Source of the DNA: Bacillota bacterium
Lineage (GTDB): Bacteria; Bacillota; Clostridia; Christensenellales; SZUA-584
Length of the DNA stretch: 64,000 bases
Assembly: GCA_023406895.1 (NCBI GenBank)
Contig: JAEXTV010000027.1
Span: 29,212-93,211, forward strand
Direction of reading: 5' to 3'
This document shows, in pieces, positions 53,431 through 61,710 of the stretch. Each line of letters starts with the position of its first letter. Position 1 is the first letter of the stretch. The position numbers were made by a program, and so were the translations under genes. The notes under the pieces were generated by a model. That model searched no databases, had not been told where the DNA came from, and saw only the letters and a program-made list of their open reading frames with translations.

Positions 53431-53500
53431 CGTGAATACCCTTTTACGCGTCGCTAAAGCCTTTTGGACCCCTCAGCATGACCGTGGTATTCTTTAGACA
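53431..53500 (-). repeat. Terminator-associated repeat after glnN
   Basis: Starts TGTCTAAAGAATACC directly at the glnN terminator T-run and ends in an inverted GGGTATTC about 60 bases on, so it looks like a small element with short inverted ends. Further copies of the start motif are at 50214, 60364 and 63515. Confidence 0.5.
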
Positions 53501-53528
53501 AAAAAGAGCTCTGCGCTGCCGCAGAGCC
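53501..53528 (-). terminator. Terminator of glnN
   Basis: GCTCTGCG (53508-53515) pairs with CGCAGAGC (53520-53527); TTTTTTG follows on the minus strand. Confidence 0.8.
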
Positions 53529-53546
53529 CATTGATGCTTATTGTTA

Positions 53547-55628
53547 TTATACTCTGAAGAGAAGATCGGCGTATACGGGCACAGGCCACACATCCGCAGG
53601 GACAACAGGCTCAGTCGCATCGATCGCTTCACGGAGTTTATCCATGCCGCTTACCACGTTCTCACGGAACTTAAGCGCCGTTTCAAATGCGTCATCACCT
53701 TCGGCAGACGCAACGGCACTCTTGAGCGAAGTGAGCTTCGCTTCCATCGCATCGGCCAGTTCGTTGAGCTTCGCAAGACGGTCTTTCGCTGTTTTGCTGC
53801 CGGCCTTGTCGGCGATTTCCGAGAGCTTGAGCAAATAGCCCAGCACCGCGGGCAGCAGCTGGCGCTCGGTGATATCGATCAGCGTTAAGGCCTCCACGTT
53901 GATGGTCTTCGTGTAGTTATCAAGCAGAATTTCATAACGCGATTCAATTTCCTTCTCATTGAGCACGCCCATTTTTTCAAAGACAAGCTTATTCTTCTCG
54001 GCCTTGATCTCCTTGATAGCGAGCACGGTGTTCCCGATATTCGGCAAACCGCGTTTTGCGGCTTCGACAATCCATTCCTCCGAATAGTTATTGCCGTTGA
54101 ATATAATACGATCGTGTTTCTTCAGTATATCCTTGATGGCATCCATCGCGGCTGCGGTCACGTCGCTCGCTTCTTCAAGCTTGTCGGCGATTTCGCTGAG
54201 CGACTGCGCCACGATGGTGTTGATCGTGAAGCAAGCCTCCCCGATATTCTGTGACGAGCCGCACATACGGAACTCGAACTTGTTGCCTGTGAAAGCAAAA
54301 GGCGATGTACGGTTGCGGTCGGTCGCGTCTTCGGTGATGACGGGCAGCGAAGAAATACCGAGGTTGGTTTTCACGCGGCCGTTGTCCACATATGTGTTTC
54401 CGCTGATGATTGATTCGATGATGGCCTGCAGCTCTTTGCCCACGAACATGGAGATAATGGCCGGCGGCGCTTCGTTAGCACCCAGACGATGATCGTTTCC
54501 GGCGCTTGCCACAGAAAGGCGCAATATCTCGGCGTATTCATCCACGGCTTTGATCACCGCAGACAGGAAGATTAAGAACTGCTCGTTCTCGATGGGCTTC
54601 ATGCCGGGCTCCAGCAGGTTGATGCCGTCGTTGGTTGCCATGGACCAGTTGATGTGCTTGCCGCTGCCGTTGACGCCCGCAAACGGCTTCTCGTGCAGCA
54701 ACGCCGTGAGGCCATGCTGCTTGGCAATGCGCTTCATCATTTCCATAACGAGCAGGTTGTGGTCCGCAGCCATGCTGGCCGGGTCAAATATGATCGCGAG
54801 CTCATGCTGCGCGGGAGCCACTTCGTTATGCTTGGTTTTGGCGGTGATGCCGAGCTTCCAGAGCTCCACGTCAAGATCGTGCATGAAATCAGAAATTTTA
54901 TTGCGCAGACGGCCAAAATACTGATCCTCGAGTTCCTGGCCTTTGGGCGGCTTCGCGCCGAAAAGCGTACGGCCGGTCAGCATGAGGTCAAGGCGCTTCT
55001 CATACAACTCACGGTTGACGATGAAGTATTCCTGCTCGGGGCCAACCGTCGAGATGACCTGACGGGATGTGGTGTTGCCCATCGCCTTCAAAACACGAAG
55101 CGCCTGTGTGCTGAGCGCTTCAATGCTCCTGAGCAGCGGCGCTTTCTTATCAAGAATTTCTCCGGTATAGGAGAAGAACGCAGTCGGGATGTACAGCGTG
55201 CCTTCACGAACGAACGCGTGAGAAGTGCAATCCCATGCCGTATAGCCGCGGGCCGCAGCCGTTTCGCGCAGGCCGCCCGACGGGAAGGACGACGCATCCG
55301 GCTCGCCTTTAATCAGTTCTTTTCCCGAAAATTCCATGATCACTTTGCCGTCGCCGCAGGGTGAAATAAATGCGTCGTGCTTTTCGGCAGTGATACCGGT
55401 CATCGGCTGGAACCAGTGTGTAAAATGGGTGGCACCTTTCTCAATAGCCCAGGCTTTCATAGCGGATGCGACTTCATCGGCGATCGAAGAATCGAGCGCG
55501 AAGCCGGTTTCGATGGTCTGTCTGAGGATTTTAACGGTGGCTTTGGATAATCTTGATTTCATCACGGATTCATTGAAGACATACTCCCCGAATATCTCTT
55601 CAGGCGATACAAATTTCTCGTTTGCCAT
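53547..55628 (-). CDS. glnN: Glutamine synthetase type III
   Basis: 693 residues from ATG 55628, which has AGGAGG upstream; an ATG 12 codons earlier overlaps the leader. Length and sequence fit GSIII (about 700 residues), not the 450-residue type I enzyme. Recognisable: THWFQPMTG near residue 80, GPEQEYF (about 195), KHNEVAPAQHE (about 270), the ATP-site VNGSGKHINWS (about 325) and the Glu/Arg-bearing NRTSPFAFTGNKFEFR (about 440). It makes glutamine from glutamate and ammonia and is central to nitrogen assimilation. The leader carries a promoter and a terminator-like hairpin that suggest attenuation. Confidence 0.97.
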   Translation of the reverse strand: MANEKFVSPEEIFGEYVFNESVMKSRLSKATVKILRQTIETGFALDSSIADEVASAMKAWAIEKGATHFTHWFQPMTGITAEKHDAFISPCGDGKVIMEFSGKELIKGEPDASSFPSGGLRETAAARGYTAWDCTSHAFVREGTLYIPTAFFSYTGEILDKKAPLLRSIEALSTQALRVLKAMGNTTSRQVISTVGPEQEYFIVNRELYEKRLDLMLTGRTLFGAKPPKGQELEDQYFGRLRNKISDFMHDLDVELWKLGITAKTKHNEVAPAQHELAIIFDPASMAADHNLLVMEMMKRIAKQHGLTALLHEKPFAGVNGSGKHINWSMATNDGINLLEPGMKPIENEQFLIFLSAVIKAVDEYAEILRLSVASAGNDHRLGANEAPPAIISMFVGKELQAIIESIISGNTYVDNGRVKTNLGISSLPVITEDATDRNRTSPFAFTGNKFEFRMCGSSQNIGEACFTINTIVAQSLSEIADKLEEASDVTAAAMDAIKDILKKHDRIIFNGNNYSEEWIVEAAKRGLPNIGNTVLAIKEIKAEKNKLVFEKMGVLNEKEIESRYEILLDNYTKTINVEALTLIDITERQLLPAVLGYLLKLSEIADKAGSKTAKDRLAKLNELADAMEAKLTSLKSAVASAEGDDAFETALKFRENVVSGMDKLREAIDATEPVVPADVWPVPVYADLLFRV

Positions 55629-55640
55629 ATGAATTATACC

Positions 55641-55683
55641 TCCTAAAAATAAAATGCGCTTCACGAAACCAATCGTGAAACGC
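55641..55683 (-). promoter_or_regulatory. Terminator-like hairpin in the glnN leader
   Basis: GCGTTTCACGA pairs with TCGTGAAGCGC (one mismatch) in the glnN 5' leader, followed by ATTTTATTTTT and then the AGGAGG. The hairpin lies between promoter and start codon and could stop transcription unless an antiterminator binds. In some Clostridia, nitrogen genes are controlled by ANTAR-type antiterminators; this is only an analogy. Confidence 0.55.
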
Positions 55684-55708
55684 CTTTGTTACACAAGTTA
55701 TATGATTT

Positions 55709-55736
55709 ATTTTAATCAAAAATTTGTGAATGTCAA
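55709..55736 (-). promoter_or_regulatory. Candidate sigma-A promoter of glnN
   Basis: On the minus strand TTGACA (55736-55731), 16 bases, then TAAAAT (55714-55709). It lies about 80 bases upstream of the start codon. Confidence 0.6.
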
Positions 55737-56135
55737 CATCATTATGATGTTTTTATCAACAAAAATACACTCCAGCACAAAAAAATGCCATCATTTTCAA
55801 CGCAAACACAGTCTGTTTGAAAAATCATTGCCAAACAGCCTTTCCAAACCCAACGACGGATACAAATCATCACCGGCTGCCTGATGTGAGGTCGCAAAAA
55901 GTGTCACCTGTGCCATTCCGACACTGAGACTTCGCACCGCAAGTTTGGGAACACACACGGGCTATACCGCCGCTGACCGGACCTCCCTGTTGTTGTTCAA
56001 GAACCAACAACAGAATCCTCAAAAGAAGTGTTCAAAGAAAAAATAAATACACAACGGTCAGCACATCAATAACGCTCATACAATAATGCCGTTCTATATC
56101 CGGATTTATGCGTTATCTAACGCGAACATTATCAT
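55737..56135. other. Intergenic region, one inverted repeat
   Basis: A near-perfect inverted repeat, CTGTTGTTGTTC and GAACCAACAACAG, lies at 55987-56013. It has no T-run and no obvious function. I see no gene in this stretch. Confidence 0.4.
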
Positions 56136-57044
56136 TTAGGCTTGCCTTGCTTCCTGTTCGGCCATGCAAAAATAGACCGTGCCGGCTGCAAAGAAGATGC
56201 CAATGACCAAAAACCACAGATAGGCGGCATGAATGTCCAAACTGATTACGGCTGCGATACAGTAGGCATAAAGCGCAAGCCAAAACAGGAGCATCGGGAT
56301 ATCCCAGCGCCTGGGCTTAGTGATTTTAAGCTTTGACTTGATCGTTTTTGTTATGATCACAGCAAACATGACGAACCAAACGGCCAGAAACGTAGTACAG
56401 GCGAACCAGTCATTTGTTATGGAGTTGAGCAGCAGACTGACAAGACTGCCGGCAGCGGTTATCACAATGCCGCCGAAGGCCACAAAAAACATACCCAGTG
56501 TTTGTTTTTTAAAATCGGTTTCCCTTGTCTTTTCACGAACCTTTAACGTCAGGAACACGACCGCAGGAGTTTCGATCATATAACCCAGAAAGTTTACCCA
56601 AATAACGCTCATAAAAGATTGATTACTAATAGCCAGCGTCACGGGACTTCCCGCCCACGTCCAGAATCCGCCGTTAAGCCGGATAGCCACCACATCGAGC
56701 AGTATATCCATCGTCACTACGAACATTCCCGCAATCAACCCGGTCAGGAGCTTTCCGCACCCAAATTTCTTAGACAGCTTTATGCCGTATACCGTAAGGC
56801 CGCCCCACATCAATCCTCCGAAAACGGGAAACTGATGGGGAGCCTTTCCCATCGACAGCCAAAAATCGTTACTATAATAATAAATGTCTGTTACGCTGAC
56901 AGCCAAAAGCTCCATGGCAAAGCCCACCAACGCCGCCGCGCCGAAGGTGAATAGCGAATTGTAGTCTTTCTTACGGATGGTATCGATAAGTAAAATCATA
57001 ACGATAATGTAGCAAATAAGCTCAAACGCATTCAGCCAGTTCAT
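56136..57044 (-). CDS. Polytopic membrane protein of unknown function
   Basis: 302 residues from ATG 57044 with AGAGGTGA upstream (an ATG nine codons earlier contains that site). About nine hydrophobic segments, starting with FELICYIIVMILLIDTI and ending with LWFLVIGIFFAAGTVYF. Between segments are APHQFPVFGGLMWGG and MDILLDVVAIRLNGGFWTW, which loosely recall carotenoid hydratase-like (DUF422) membrane proteins; I do not consider that an assignment. It stands alone between the glnN leader and a terminator. Confidence 0.8.
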   Translation of the reverse strand: MNWLNAFELICYIIVMILLIDTIRKKDYNSLFTFGAAALVGFAMELLAVSVTDIYYYSNDFWLSMGKAPHQFPVFGGLMWGGLTVYGIKLSKKFGCGKLLTGLIAGMFVVTMDILLDVVAIRLNGGFWTWAGSPVTLAISNQSFMSVIWVNFLGYMIETPAVVFLTLKVREKTRETDFKKQTLGMFFVAFGGIVITAAGSLVSLLLNSITNDWFACTTFLAVWFVMFAVIITKTIKSKLKITKPRRWDIPMLLFWLALYAYCIAAVISLDIHAAYLWFLVIGIFFAAGTVYFCMAEQEARQA

Positions 57045-57204
57045 TTCATCACCTCTGCTTATAATAAACAATCAAATACATATTGTTTAAGTAACGGGTC
57101 AACTTTACCACAATGATGAAAACGATTCAATTAATCGCAGCGGCCCCCGTCTGACGGCGCTTCCGATTATTGCATTGGGGCGGCTTAAGCTTCCATGTAT
57201 ATAT

Positions 57205-57246
57205 AAAAAAACTGCATAGCCGCTAATCATGGCTACGCCGTTTTTT
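57205..57246. terminator. Bidirectional intrinsic terminator
   Basis: AAAAAACTGCATAGCC pairs, with mismatches, with GGCTACGCCGTTTTTT. It lies between two minus-strand genes and mainly ends the VOC gene transcript. Confidence 0.7.
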
Positions 57247-57310
57247 AAAGATTGCAGCCCCTGTTAGGCCGCTCCTAAAGCGCTCTTTCCATCTACCCCG
57301 GTTTTCTCTC

Positions 57311-57688
57311 CTATGACTGCTGCTTCTTCTCAAAGAACTGAACGTGAAAGCCGCTTGGATCTTTAATGCCAAAAAACTTGAAGCCCGGCGTTTCAAACGG
57401 CCCGCTGTGTACGGTGATGGCTTTGCCTTTTACCGTTTCCAGCATGGTCTCGACCGACTCGACAGCAAACCCGGCAGATATGGATTCGCCGAAGCTGATG
57501 TCGCTGTGCTTGCTGTCTGCCATGAGTTCAACCAGTGTTTCGCCATCGGTGCCGTTGCCTAAGAACGCGATTTCTGATCCGGGGCCCGCCGGAAAACGCT
57601 GCAGCACCTTAAGCGCCAGCAGATTGGAATAAAAAGCGATTGATTCCTCGAGATTCTTCACATAGATTGTTGTCCATAAATACTTCAT
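57311..57688 (-). CDS. VOC-fold protein
   Basis: 125 residues from ATG 57688, chosen for the GGAGG upstream. VOC fold: LWTTIYVKNLEESIAFYSN at the start, KALQRF-like strands and a C-terminal FGIKDPSGFHVQFFE carrying the usual metal-ligand Glu near the end. It is divergent from an XRE-family regulator 116 bases away, which may control it. The substrate is unknown; glyoxalase and resistance-type functions are both possible. Confidence 0.88.
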   Translation of the reverse strand: MKYLWTTIYVKNLEESIAFYSNLLALKVLQRFPAGPGSEIAFLGNGTDGETLVELMADSKHSDISFGESISAGFAVESVETMLETVKGKAITVHSGPFETPGFKFFGIKDPSGFHVQFFEKKQQS

Positions 57689-57804
57689 ACCGATTCCTCC
57701 ATTCAATAATTAAAATTGTTTTCTGGAATTATCATAGCGCATGTTTTATAATGGTAAAAGGAGTCAAATTATACGGGTATAAATTATAACAGGCAGGGCT
57801 TAAG

Positions 57805-58653
57805 ATGAGCAGTGAAAATCATCGTTACAAAGAACTCGCCGACTTTTTAAAAACGCGAAGAGCGAAAATTTCACCGTCGCAGGCGGGCCTTGCTTCTGAC
57901 GCGCGCCGGCGCACACCGGGCCTGCGCCGCGAAGAAGTGGCACAGCTTGCCGGCATCGGCCTCACCTGGTACACCTGGCTCGAGCAGGGGCGCGACATCC
58001 ACGTCTCTTCCGCCGTCATCGAAAGTCTGGCACGGGTGCTGCTGCTCGATACTCAGGAACGCATTCATCTCTACCGACTGGCAAACCAGCCGCTTCCGGC
58101 GGACATCCCCGAAACGCAAAGCACCGTCAGCCCCATCTACCAGCATGTTCTGGACAGCATGAGCCTCTGCCCCTCGTTCATTGCGGACCGGCGCTGGAAT
58201 GTGTTGGCGTGGAACAGCGCGGCCTGTTTTTTATTCGGTGATTTCAGCCTGATGAACGCCCGCCAACGCAACGTCGTATGGGCCATGTTTACCGATGATT
58301 ATTTCAAACAGCTTTATGCCGACTGGGAGCTGTATGCCAAGGTTTTGCTCGGTCGGTTTCGTTCCTCATCCGGAAAATACATAGAAGACCCTTGGCTCAA
58401 TCAATTCATTGATGATTTAAAAGGCCAAAGCGCCGAATTTCGTTTGTGGTGGCCGCTGCACGATATTCTGGATGACAGCAGCGTCCATAAAAAGATGAAT
58501 CACCCGCAGGCGGGCACGCTTTATTTTGAAAGCAGCAGCTTTGATGTGCCCGACAATTCGGGTCTCAAGCTGTTTGTGCATGTGCCGCTGCCGGGAACGG
58601 ATACGGCTGAAAAGATGAAACCATACTGTCAGGATCCCGCTGCGAACACATAA
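57805..58653 (+). CDS. XRE-family regulator with MmyB-like ligand domain
   Basis: 282 residues. The N-terminal helix-turn-helix (about 10-80) has the family hallmark TPGLRREEVAQLAGIGLTWY and LEQGRD. The C-terminal part (about 105-275) is the MmyB-type domain with a PAS-like fold (WNVLAWNSAACFLFGDF) reported to bind fatty acids in related proteins. No strong Shine-Dalgarno is seen before the ATG. In other bacteria such regulators repress an adjacent divergent oxidoreductase gene; here the neighbour is a VOC protein. Confidence 0.92.
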   Translation: MSSENHRYKELADFLKTRRAKISPSQAGLASDARRRTPGLRREEVAQLAGIGLTWYTWLEQGRDIHVSSAVIESLARVLLLDTQERIHLYRLANQPLPADIPETQSTVSPIYQHVLDSMSLCPSFIADRRWNVLAWNSAACFLFGDFSLMNARQRNVVWAMFTDDYFKQLYADWELYAKVLLGRFRSSSGKYIEDPWLNQFIDDLKGQSAEFRLWWPLHDILDDSSVHKKMNHPQAGTLYFESSSFDVPDNSGLKLFVHVPLPGTDTAEKMKPYCQDPAANT

Positions 58654-58788
58654 GGTTGGTGCTTGGTTCGATGCTCAAACGATTGCGGCTTGACGTTCTT
58701 ATAACAGCCCGCCCTTGACAGTATCCCCTTTTGTTTTTATACTTTTGATAACTAGAATTGTTTGCCATGCTATTATTGGAGGTGCACT

Positions 58789-59898
58789 TTGTTAAAGAGA
58801 ATCTTTTTTCTGCTTGCGGCAGCCGTCATATTCTGCGGCATCGCCCTTCCCGCGCGAACGGCTCTTGCTTACGACGAGCTTAAAAATACCGATCCCGATA
58901 AATATTACATACTGCTCGATCTGAAAAACCAGATCGTCACGGTTTTTGAGAAGGACGATAACGGCGAGTATACCAAGGTGGTGCGGCGGTTCATCTGCAC
59001 ATCGGGCCGTACCGAGCTCGACCCGCTGATTCCCGAGGACGAGGGCACCCCCACGCCGAGCGGCCTTTGGAAGATCGGCGGGCGCGAGCGCTTTGGTGAA
59101 TTCACCGCTTTCAGGGGTACATATGCGCAATATTGGACGCAGATTGTTGGCGGTGTTTATTTCCATTCTATTATGTACGATAGCGCAGATGCGAATACGC
59201 TGCAAAGCGGTGCTTTCAGACGGCTGGGCAGCAAGGGGTCCCACGGCTGTGTGCGCCTTTATGTGGAGGATGCCAAATGGCTGTATTATTACGCTTGTCC
59301 CGGCACCACAATCAATGTATCAAATACAGAGAAGTCTGACTCGGCAACAAAAAAGCTGCTGAAAACAAAAATGTCTTTCAGCGAATACAAGGCATTTCAG
59401 AAAACCTTTCATGATGCGGCGGAACTTCCCAACCCCAAGGCCTGGATCGTGAAAGACGAGGCGGACGTCCGCACCGGCAACGGCAATAACGACCGCGTTG
59501 TCAAGCGTCTGCCGCTGGGTACCGAGGTGGAGGTGCTGCAGATTGCAGAACCCTGGGCCAAGGTGAAGCTGGAAAACCGGGAAGGCTATATACGCACGGC
59601 GTACATCACCTTCCAGCAGGACGTGATGATGTCTAAAGAAGATGCGGACATATTGAAGAGAACGGTGTACATTTACGCTGAGCCGAATGAAGACTCAGAG
59701 AAGCTCTCCAAGGTACCCGAATATTCGTCGATCACGGTGACCGAGCCCGACAAGGACGGCTGGACGAAGATCCGCTACTGGAACGCGGAAGGCTATGTGG
59801 AAACGAACGCGCTCACCAAGGGCTGGGGTGTTATTCATGACGCGATGGACGAAATTATGCCGTCGGAAACGTATAAGCAGGCCTTCAGCCGTTATTAA
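58789..59898 (+). CDS. L,D-transpeptidase (YkuD) with two SH3 domains
   Basis: 369 residues from a TTG start, chosen because GGAGG lies six bases upstream and because the product then begins with a clean signal peptide (MLKRIFFLLAAAV, cleavage near TALAY). The YkuD domain spans about 45-180: the catalytic Cys is in GSHGCVRL with His in YFHSIMYD. Two SH3-type domains follow (about 218-280, DEADVRTGNG; and about 290-350, IYAEPNEDSEKL). It should form 3-3 peptidoglycan cross-links or attach proteins outside the membrane. A terminator follows at 59930. Confidence 0.93.
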   Translation: MLKRIFFLLAAAVIFCGIALPARTALAYDELKNTDPDKYYILLDLKNQIVTVFEKDDNGEYTKVVRRFICTSGRTELDPLIPEDEGTPTPSGLWKIGGRERFGEFTAFRGTYAQYWTQIVGGVYFHSIMYDSADANTLQSGAFRRLGSKGSHGCVRLYVEDAKWLYYYACPGTTINVSNTEKSDSATKKLLKTKMSFSEYKAFQKTFHDAAELPNPKAWIVKDEADVRTGNGNNDRVVKRLPLGTEVEVLQIAEPWAKVKLENREGYIRTAYITFQQDVMMSKEDADILKRTVYIYAEPNEDSEKLSKVPEYSSITVTEPDKDGWTKIRYWNAEGYVETNALTKGWGVIHDAMDEIMPSETYKQAFSRY

Positions 59899-59929
59899 AA
59901 AAGCATTTAATACCGATGAAACTGTTAGC

Positions 59930-59962
59930 AAAAGCCTTTGGGTCACATCCCAAAGGCTTTTA
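59930..59962 (+). terminator. Terminator of the L,D-transpeptidase gene
   Basis: AAAAGCCTTTGGG pairs with CCCAAAGGCTTTT, then ATTT. Confidence 0.8.
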
Positions 59963-59989
59963 TTTACCTCATCAGTGGCCAATGGGCAT

Positions 59990-60157
59990 CAGCATTGTCT
60001 CAAGAAGAAGCCCAGGCTCCAATACAGCCTATTAAACCTCCCGGCGTGAAGCGCCGAAGGGAGTGACCGTTTTTAAGCCATTTTCTCACCCCCAGTCCAA
60101 CGCTTACAGAGTGGTCGTCAGAGGGGGCCAAGATAAGAGGCTTTTTTGACACTCTGG
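59990..60157. repeat. MITE-like element with 5-bp target duplication
   Basis: Begins CAGCATTGTCTCAAGAAG and ends CTTTTTTGACACTCTG, imperfect inverted ends. It is flanked on both sides by GGCAT. The body is related to the element at 12946-13154. No coding potential. Confidence 0.6.
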
Positions 60158-60163
60158 GCATCT

Positions 60164-60347
60164 CCTTGGGAAAAGCTATCGCCGACTGGCGATTGATGGT
60201 GTGCGTTTGGCAACTTTTATATTGACACCTTATCCGGTGCTTCGCACCACCTTCTCCTCTAGTATCAGCGACACCGCAGTGCACGGAAGCAGCCATCAAG
60301 ACAGCGTTCCGAATTAATCAGCGTTTACTCTAGGAGAAGGCTGACTA
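60164..60347. repeat. Palindromic CTCATCCG-type repeat, copy 3, interrupted
   Basis: Matches 53283-53398 (shared TTTTATATTGACACC and CACCACCTTCTCCTCT), but a 71-base segment (60263-60333) interrupts it, bounded by CTAG on each side. The segment is the second copy of the repeat at 25247-25313, in opposite orientation. Confidence 0.65.
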
Positions 60348-60377
60348 ACTCTGGCACTACCCGGGTATTCTTTAGAC

Positions 60378-60410
60378 AAGAAAAGCCCTTGGCTTCCCAA
60401 AGGCTTTCTG
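60378..60410 (-). terminator. Terminator of the binding-protein-like lipoprotein gene
   Basis: AAAGCCTTTGG pairs with CCAAGGGCTTT, then TCTTGT on the minus strand. The motif TGTCTAAAGAATACC follows directly (60378-60364). Confidence 0.75.
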
Positions 60411-60435
60411 TATCATTCTATGAAACGATGTTGCG

Positions 60436-61512
60436 TTATTTCGCCGCGTCGGTCGCTGTGCTATAATAACTGCGAAGTGTGTCCATCCACTCCGCGTTGA
60501 ACAGCGACGCTTTTTCACTGTCCGCAGCCGACATCGCCGCCACAGCATCCTCCCCGAAATCAGCCGCATTGATCACCGCAGGCTCAAACGTCTGTGTCAC
60601 GGCTTCCCCGCCATGCAGCATCTGCAGCGCCGCGCGCACGCTGAGCATGCCCGCCAGCGGGTCGTTGCGCCCTATGCCTTGGGCAAACACATCGGGGCCT
60701 TGCTCCATGCGCTTGACGATATCCGGCGTCACGCCCGGGCAGAACACTTCCATATCGGTACGGCTCAGCGCAGAAAGTGCGTCGTATGCGCTGATGGCGA
60801 GCGCCGTATCCTCGGCAAACACAGCATCCAGCATGCCTTCCACATAGCCGCCAAGCTTTTCTGTCAGCCATTCTCCCGCTCCCGTCTGTTCGTCGGACGC
60901 GATATAGACTTCCTTGGGAAATATCTTTCCTTCGTTATAAAGCTGCTGATAAGCCGCATAAGCGGGCGAATCGGCGCTGTTAAAAAGCAGTATCAGCCGA
61001 ACCGGGGCTTCGTGCGGCGGATATGCCAGTGCCGCGTCCAGCGCCATTGTCATTTCTGCATCCGGTTCGTAATTCAAGTACGACAGCCCTGCCGGGGCAC
61101 TGCCTTTGTGCGCGTCAAACACCGTCACAGGCTTCTCCAGCCCTTCCAGTGCCGAAAAATCAGTCACAGCTTCGGGCAGAAACGCGACCACTGCGTCGGC
61201 ATTCGCAGCCGCTTCGCTGAGCGCTGTGTCAAACCCGCTGCCAGCGGCCATCGTGGTCACGGTTACGCCCATGCTTTCGGCTTCCTTCACCGCCGCACCA
61301 AAAAACAGCGCCGACGCTTCTTCATCACCGTTGCTCACAATGGCGAGCGTGACCGGCTTATCAAACACTGCCTCGATGCCCGCCTTGGGCGTGGCCGTCG
61401 GCGATGGCGACTCGGACGGTTCACCGCTTGCGGCGGTTTCCGCCGTACATCCGACTGCCAGTATACACATCAGCGCCGTCAACAGCAGCGCAATCCATTT
61501 TTTATTATTCAT
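60436..61512 (-). CDS. Periplasmic-binding-protein-like lipoprotein
   Basis: 358 residues. Lipobox AVGC (Cys 22), a Ser/Pro/Thr linker, then a type I periplasmic-binding fold (about 50-330): VTLAIVSNGDEEASALFFGA, a second-lobe VRLILLFNSADSPAYAAYQQ and QGIGRNDPLAGML. The pattern resembles sugar-binding proteins of the RbsB group (Peripla_BP_4). No ABC transporter genes are adjacent, so it may be a sensor or an orphan receptor; the ligand is unknown. Confidence 0.82.
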   Translation of the reverse strand: MNNKKWIALLLTALMCILAVGCTAETAASGEPSESPSPTATPKAGIEAVFDKPVTLAIVSNGDEEASALFFGAAVKEAESMGVTVTTMAAGSGFDTALSEAAANADAVVAFLPEAVTDFSALEGLEKPVTVFDAHKGSAPAGLSYLNYEPDAEMTMALDAALAYPPHEAPVRLILLFNSADSPAYAAYQQLYNEGKIFPKEVYIASDEQTGAGEWLTEKLGGYVEGMLDAVFAEDTALAISAYDALSALSRTDMEVFCPGVTPDIVKRMEQGPDVFAQGIGRNDPLAGMLSVRAALQMLHGGEAVTQTFEPAVINAADFGEDAVAAMSAADSEKASLFNAEWMDTLRSYYSTATDAAK

Positions 61513-61676
61513 CCAAACCTCCGGTATGAGATCAAATAAAGACTCGTTTATCGCATATTATAACGAAACTGACAAGCTTTTGCAACCGAACCGCCAGCCT
61601 TTGCATACGAAATATTCCAATTGACTCGCTCGTTGAGACGTTACACTTTGTTAATTTCATTAATTGCTTCAATGTG

Positions 61677-61685
61677 TGATATAAT
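61677..61685 (+). promoter_or_regulatory. Extended -10 promoter element
   Basis: TGATATAAT, 26 bases before the start codon of the zinc-ribbon gene; no clear -35. Confidence 0.45.
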
Positions 61686-61710
61686 AAACAAAAAAATGCA
61701 GGAGAAGCTT

